Positions 7,298-10,879 of a stretch of 10,879 bases of DNA are shown here, in pieces. A model generated the notes under the pieces. It made no database searches. It saw only the letters and a program-made list of their open reading frames with translations, and was not told where the DNA came from. Numbering within the stretch: position 1 is the first letter of the stretch; each line of letters starts with the position of its first letter. A program made the position numbers and the translations under genes. This DNA is from Pseudomonadota bacterium (lineage in GTDB: Bacteria; Pseudomonadota; Alphaproteobacteria; Rhizobiales; Rhizobiaceae), in contig JAEXXS010000351.1 in NCBI GenBank assembly GCA_023451915.1, positions 1 through 10,879 of the forward strand, written 5' to 3'.

Positions 7298-8416
7298 ATG
7301 AAACAGGATTTGAACCGCCGTACTTTTCTGACCAAAGGCGCGGCCATTGGTGCCGCCGCCGCAACAAGCGGCGCGGCGCTTGCCACACCGGCAATCGCCG
7401 ATGAACTGCCGACCCTGCGCTGGCGTCTGACATCGGGTTTCCCGAACAATCTCGACACGATCTATGGCGGCGCGGTCTATATGGCCAATGCCTTGTCGAA
7501 GATGACCGATGGCAAGTTCCAGATTCAGGTGTTTCAGGCGGGCGAACTCGTGCCCGGTCCGCAGGCCATCGATGCGGTGCAGGCCAATACGGTCGAAATC
7601 GCGCATACATGCGGCTACTATTTCACCGGCAAGAACCCGGCCTTCGCCATCGGCACCGCCATTCCCTTCGGCATGAATACGCGCCTGCAAAATGCGTGGC
7701 TCTATCATGGTGGCGGCAATGAACTTTATAACGAGTTCCTTTCCGATTACGGCGTTGTCGGCATTGTCGGCGGCAACACCGCTGCGCAGATGGGCGGCTG
7801 GTATCGCAAGGAAATCAAGAGCCTGGAAGATCTGAAAGGTCTGAAGATGCGCATCGCAGGCGTGGCTGGTGAAGTCATGTCGCGCCTTGGCGTCGTGCCG
7901 CAGCAGCTGCCGGGCGGCGATATCTATCCGTCGCTCGAACGCGGAACCATCGATGCCGCCGAATGGGTCGGCCCCTATGACGATGAAAAGCTCGGCTTTT
8001 ATCAGATCGCGCCTTATTACTACTATCCGGCTTTCTGGGAAGGCGGCGCTTCGGTGCATTTCTTCGTCAACAAGCAGCAATATGAAAGCCTGCCGGAAGC
8101 TTACAAAGTGGCGCTCAACAGTGCTGCCCAAGCCGCAACGCAGAACATGATTTCGCTCTATGATGTGAAGAACACCGCTGCCATCCGTTCGCTGGTGTCG
8201 AAGGGCGTCAATTTGCGTCCTCTTCCGCGCGATGTGCTGGATGCTGCTTACAAGGTCACCTTTGAACTCTACGCCGAATATATGGAAAAGAATCCAGCCT
8301 GGGCTAAGATCTATCCAAGCTGGAAGAAATTCCGCGACGAAGGTTTCGAGTGGTTCCGCGTGGCCGAATATACCTATGACAGCTATGTCTATGCTGCGCA
8401 GGCGGCAGGCAAATAG
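7298..8416 (+). CDS. dctP: TRAP transporter substrate-binding protein DctP, TakP-like (2-oxoacid/lactate type)
   Basis: Periplasmic binding protein of the TRAP system, 372 residues. I chose the ATG at 7298 because GGAGGAGG precedes it; an in-frame ATG at 7268 would put ten extra residues before the signal. The N-terminus is a Tat-type signal (LNRRTFLTKGAA) with probable cleavage after ATPAIA (residue 34). Features of the TakP/FcbT1 branch (COG4663) include LRWRLTSGFPNNLDTIYGGA, Gln164 (AAQMGGWYRKE), Arg185 (LKMRIAG) and Glu222-Trp223 (IDAAEWVGPYDDEKLGF). By recollection of the Rhodobacter TakP structure, these positions contact the carboxylate and a cation; an alignment should confirm this. 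Known relatives bind pyruvate and other 2-oxoacids or calcium lactate, so a small monocarboxylate is the likely ligand. A terminator follows the stop. Confidence 0.94.
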   Translation: MKQDLNRRTFLTKGAAIGAAAATSGAALATPAIADELPTLRWRLTSGFPNNLDTIYGGAVYMANALSKMTDGKFQIQVFQAGELVPGPQAIDAVQANTVEIAHTCGYYFTGKNPAFAIGTAIPFGMNTRLQNAWLYHGGGNELYNEFLSDYGVVGIVGGNTAAQMGGWYRKEIKSLEDLKGLKMRIAGVAGEVMSRLGVVPQQLPGGDIYPSLERGTIDAAEWVGPYDDEKLGFYQIAPYYYYPAFWEGGASVHFFVNKQQYESLPEAYKVALNSAAQAATQNMISLYDVKNTAAIRSLVSKGVNLRPLPRDVLDAAYKVTFELYAEYMEKNPAWAKIYPSWKKFRDEGFEWFRVAEYTYDSYVYAAQAAGK

Positions 8417-8446
8417 ACCTGCATCGAGCCTGTCGAACTTTGGGAA

Positions 8447-8471
8447 GGGGTCGGTTTTCCGGCTCCTTTTT
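8447..8471 (+). terminator. Rho-independent terminator after the TRAP operon
   Basis: GGGGTCGG and CCGGCTCC form an 8-pair stem (two G-T pairs) around a TTTT loop, followed directly by five T. It sits 30 bases after the dctP stop and closes the transcription unit. Confidence 0.75.
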
Positions 8472-8501
8472 CTGTTCGAGCACGCCGTGAGCGCCTCGTG
8501 C

Positions 8502-8531
8502 TTGCTCCTTGCGGAACGATGCGCCTATATA
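8502..8531 (+). promoter_or_regulatory. Candidate promoter of the shikimate/quinate dehydrogenase gene
   Basis: TTGCTC (8502-8507) and TATATA (8526-8531), 18 bases apart, lie between the TRAP terminator and the dehydrogenase gene. A small perfect inverted repeat, TTTTCT-C-AGAAAA (8549-8561), lies just downstream of the expected start point and could be an operator. Low-confidence consensus reading. Confidence 0.3.
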
Positions 8532-8612
8532 ACGCACCAGTTCGTGCATTTTCTCAGAAAAGAAACCTGCCGTGCGAAATGGGCAGGACAATAGGGGTGG
8601 AGTTTAAATTCC

Positions 8613-9485
8613 GTGACGGAAACAGTGACGCGGTCGGTTCGCGTGGGCTTGATTGGCAGCGGCATCGGCGCCTCTCGCACGCCTGCCATGCATATGCACG
8701 AAGGACGGATGAACGGCATCGATTACCGCTATGATCGGTTCGATCTTTCGGTGCTGGGGGTAGGCGTGGAAGCGCTGCCGCATCTGATGGATGAGGCGGA
8801 GAAGGATGGTTTTGCCGGGTTGAATATCACCTATCCCTGCAAACAGGCGGCGATCCAGTTCGTCGATGAATTATCGCCCGATGCGGCGGCGCTCGGTTCG
8901 ATCAATACGGTGACATTCAAAAATGGTCGCAGAACCGGCTACAACACCGATTGGTGGGGCTTTGCGCAGGGTTTCCGGCGTGCTTTGCCGGTCGCTCGTG
9001 TCGATAATGTGGTGCTGATTGGGGCAGGCGGGGCGGGGGTTGCCGTTGCGCATGCACTGGCGACCATGGGCGCGCGAACCGTGCAGGTTTTCGATCTGGA
9101 TGCCGCCCGAACCGAAGCCCTGCTTGGGCAACTCGCACCAAGGCACGATGCCTGCCGTTTTGAATCGGGCACGGACATCGCCGCCGCGCTTGAGGCTGCC
9201 GACGGGCTCGCCCATGCCACGCCGACCGGAATGGCCAAGCACCCCGGCGTGCCGCTGGATACAAGCCTTTTGATGCCCCGCCACTGGGTGGCGGATATCG
9301 TCTATTTCCCGCTTCAGACCCAGCTTCTTGCCGAAGCGGCGAAGCGCGGGTGCGGCGTCGTCAATGGCGGCGGCATGGCCGTCTTTCAGGCCGTCGGCGC
9401 GTTTGAGCTGTTCACGGGTGTGACGCCGAAAATCGACCGCATGATCGAGCATTTCAGTTTGCTCGGTGAGGGCGGCGGTATTTAA
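8613..9485 (+). CDS. Shikimate/quinate dehydrogenase family protein (QsuD-like)
   Basis: Cytoplasmic NAD(P)-dependent oxidoreductase of the AroE family, 290 residues, interconverting shikimate/3-dehydroshikimate and possibly quinate/3-dehydroquinate. The GTG start at 8613 has GGTGGAG about 9 bases upstream. The substrate domain carries SRTPAMH (21-27), catalytic Lys77 in NITYPCKQ, Asn98 (SINTV) and catalytic Asp113 (GYNTDWWGF). The nucleotide domain has GAGGAG (137-142). The second strand ends in FDLDAAR with Asp160 and Arg165, an acidic pattern that favours NAD over NADP. HATPTGMAKHPG and the C-terminal GGGMAVFQAVGAFELFTG complete the family signature. Housekeeping AroE usually has SxS with flanking K/P (as in SKSP) and an Arg/Thr NADP loop; this protein instead matches the Corynebacterium QsuD quinate/shikimate type as I recall it. 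It follows a terminator, so it is probably a separate transcription unit. Confidence 0.88.
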   Translation: MTETVTRSVRVGLIGSGIGASRTPAMHMHEGRMNGIDYRYDRFDLSVLGVGVEALPHLMDEAEKDGFAGLNITYPCKQAAIQFVDELSPDAAALGSINTVTFKNGRRTGYNTDWWGFAQGFRRALPVARVDNVVLIGAGGAGVAVAHALATMGARTVQVFDLDAARTEALLGQLAPRHDACRFESGTDIAAALEAADGLAHATPTGMAKHPGVPLDTSLLMPRHWVADIVYFPLQTQLLAEAAKRGCGVVNGGGMAVFQAVGAFELFTGVTPKIDRMIEHFSLLGEGGGI

Positions 9486-9508
9486 AAAACAGCCCGCATG
9501 AAGCGGGC
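9484..9508. terminator. Hairpin between convergent genes, probable bidirectional terminator
   Basis: GCCCGC-ATGAA-GCGGGC is a perfect 6-pair stem between the dehydrogenase stop and the end of dctA. On the minus strand it is followed by TG and six T, a strong terminator for dctA. On the plus strand it is followed by CCGTTTCTG, a weaker T tract, so it may also serve the dehydrogenase gene. Confidence 0.75.
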
Positions 9509-9534
9509 CGTTTCTGCTTGGGGGGAGGATAAAC

Positions 9535-10869
9535 TTACTCCGCAGGTTCCAGCTGCGGCATCGCGTCGGTAATGGCTGGTGCGCCAGCCAGTGCGGCGGC
9601 AAGCTTGTCCTGATCCAGCTCGTTTTCCCAGCGCGCAACGACGATGGTGGCGACTGCATTGCCGACGAGGTTGGTCAAGGCGCGGCATTCCGACATGAAA
9701 CGGTCGATGCCGAGGATGAGCGCCATGCCCGCCACCGGCACAGCCGGAACAACGGACAATGTTGCTGCGAGTGTGATGAAGCCAGCACCCGTTATACCCG
9801 CAGCTCCCTTGGAGCTGAGCATGGCCACCAGCAGAAGCAAAATCTGGTCGGTCAGCGACAGCGGAATGTCGGTTGCCTGCGCGATGAACAGGGCGGCAAG
9901 CGTCATATAAATATTGGTGCCGTCGAGGTTGAACGAATAGCCGGTCGGGATGACGAGGCCGACGACCGAGCGTTTGCAACCGGCCCGTTCCATCTTGTTC
10001 ATCAGGGCTGGCAGGGCTGCTTCCGACGAGGACGTACCGAGCACCAGCAGCAGTTCTTCCTTGATATAACGGATCAGGGCCAGAATGGAGAAGCCGTTAT
10101 AGCGCGCCACGGCGCCCAGAACCACGAGCACGAAAAGCAGCGAGGTGAGGTAGAACGTGCCGATCAGCATGGCGAGATTGGCGATGGAGCCGATGCCATA
10201 TTTGCCGATGGTGAAAGCCATCGCGCCGAAAGCGCCGATGGGGGCGGCCTTCATCAGGATCGACACCAGCTTGAAAACCGGCGCGGTCAGAACATGCAGG
10301 AAGTCGGTGACCGGCTTGCCGCGGTCGCCCACCAGCGCAAGCGAAATGCCGAACAGGACCGAGAAGAACAGCACTTGCAGAATGTCGCCTTCCGCAAAAG
10401 CGCCAACAATCGTCGTCGGGATGATGTTGCTCAGGAAGCCGGTAATGCTCTGCTCATGCGCCTTGGTGGCGTAATCCGCCACAGCCTTGGGGTCGAGCGA
10501 GGCCGGGTCGATATGCATGCCGGCACCCGGCTGCACGACATTGGCCACGATGAGGCCGACAATCAAGGCGAGCGTGGAGAAGGTCAGGAAGTAGATCATC
10601 GCCTTGCCAGCAACGCGACCGACCTTCTTCATGTCGGTCATGCCCGCAATGCCGGTTGCGACCGTCAGGAAGATGACGGGAGCGATGATCATCTTCACCA
10701 GCTTGATGAAGGCGTCGCCCAGCGGCTTCAGCTGGGTGCCAAGCTCGGGATAGAAATGGCCGAGCATGATACCGGCGGCAATCGCCACCAATACCTGAAA
10801 ATAGAGATGCCGATAAAGCGGGATACGGCCGCGCGGTTCGTCCGCCGTGCCAGTCGGAACTGCAATCAT
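9535..10869 (-). CDS. dctA: C4-dicarboxylate:cation symporter DctA
   Basis: Inner-membrane secondary transporter of the DAACS/SDF family that takes up succinate, fumarate and malate with protons or sodium, 444 residues (family about 420-460). The N-terminal core starts [21 protein letters not shown], then [21 protein letters not shown] (54-74). The hairpin serine motif [10 protein letters not shown] starts at residue 278, and the ion/substrate motif NLDGTNIYM at 314. The last conserved region, [18 protein letters not shown], is at about 387-404 with Asp389. The tail is acidic/Ala-rich. The ATG at 10869 has GGAGGA at the very edge of the window, so its promoter and any linked dctBD genes cannot be seen. 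It is convergent with the dehydrogenase gene. Confidence 0.96.
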   Translation of the reverse strand: MIAVPTGTADEPRGRIPLYRHLYFQVLVAIAAGIMLGHFYPELGTQLKPLGDAFIKLVKMIIAPVIFLTVATGIAGMTDMKKVGRVAGKAMIYFLTFSTLALIVGLIVANVVQPGAGMHIDPASLDPKAVADYATKAHEQSITGFLSNIIPTTIVGAFAEGDILQVLFFSVLFGISLALVGDRGKPVTDFLHVLTAPVFKLVSILMKAAPIGAFGAMAFTIGKYGIGSIANLAMLIGTFYLTSLLFVLVVLGAVARYNGFSILALIRYIKEELLLVLGTSSSEAALPALMNKMERAGCKRSVVGLVIPTGYSFNLDGTNIYMTLAALFIAQATDIPLSLTDQILLLLVAMLSSKGAAGITGAGFITLAATLSVVPAVPVAGMALILGIDRFMSECRALTNLVGNAVATIVVARWENELDQDKLAAALAGAPAITDAMPQLEPAE

Positions 10870-10879
10870 TGTGTCCTCC

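Noticed and set aside
9276..9294. Perfect inverted repeat CCGCCAC-TGG-GTGGCGG
   Set aside because: It lies inside the conserved coding sequence of the dehydrogenase (MPRHWVAD) with no T tract, so it is most likely a by-product of codon use.

Overview
The window looks like chromosomal DNA from an alphaproteobacterium of the order Hyphomicrobiales (Rhizobiales). The Brucella/Ochrobactrum group is the most likely source. This rests on moderately high GC, codon use, strong GGAGG-type ribosome-binding sites and the protein families present; no database search was possible. I see no phage, transposon, tRNA, rRNA or CRISPR sequence. This is a dense solute-uptake region with three different kinds of transporter.

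Left part (1-2609, minus strand): an ABC importer operon of the nitrate/sulfonate/taurine (NMT1/SsuA-TauA) type, transcribed leftwards. The order is ATPase (1702-2559), permease (917-1705, 4-base overlap with the ATPase gene) and periplasmic binding protein (886 to beyond the left edge). A 17-codon reading frame with a very good ribosome-binding site (2556-2609) precedes the ATPase gene and overlaps its start by ATGA. The substrate cannot be deduced from sequence.

Centre (2610-8473, plus strand): a two-component system followed by a TRAP transporter. The histidine kinase has an extracytoplasmic single-Cache domain and a HisKA_3/HATPase core. Its gene overlaps that of a NarL/FixJ-type response regulator by ATGA. 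A 162-bp gap then holds a perfect 16-bp palindrome, TACCCAC-TA-GTGGGTA, with the 7-2-7 geometry of NarL-family operators. It lies about 70 bp upstream of the start point of a plausible sigma-70 promoter. The TRAP operon follows: small permease dctQ, large permease dctM with an unusual Pro/Phe-Gly-rich C-terminal tail, and a Tat-type binding protein dctP that resembles the TakP 2-oxoacid/lactate family. A rho-independent terminator follows dctP. The simplest model is that the kinase senses a small carboxylate outside the cell, the regulator binds the palindrome, and the TRAP transporter imports that carboxylate with sodium.

Right part (8474-10879): a shikimate/quinate dehydrogenase-family gene on the plus strand faces a dctA-type C4-dicarboxylate symporter gene on the minus strand. 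A hairpin between them probably terminates transcription from both sides. The dehydrogenase resembles catabolic, NAD-preferring quinate/shikimate dehydrogenases (QsuD type) more than housekeeping AroE. No entirely new system is evident. The items most worth a second look are the 7-2-7 palindrome, the coupled leader ORF, the DctM tail and the dehydrogenase subtype.
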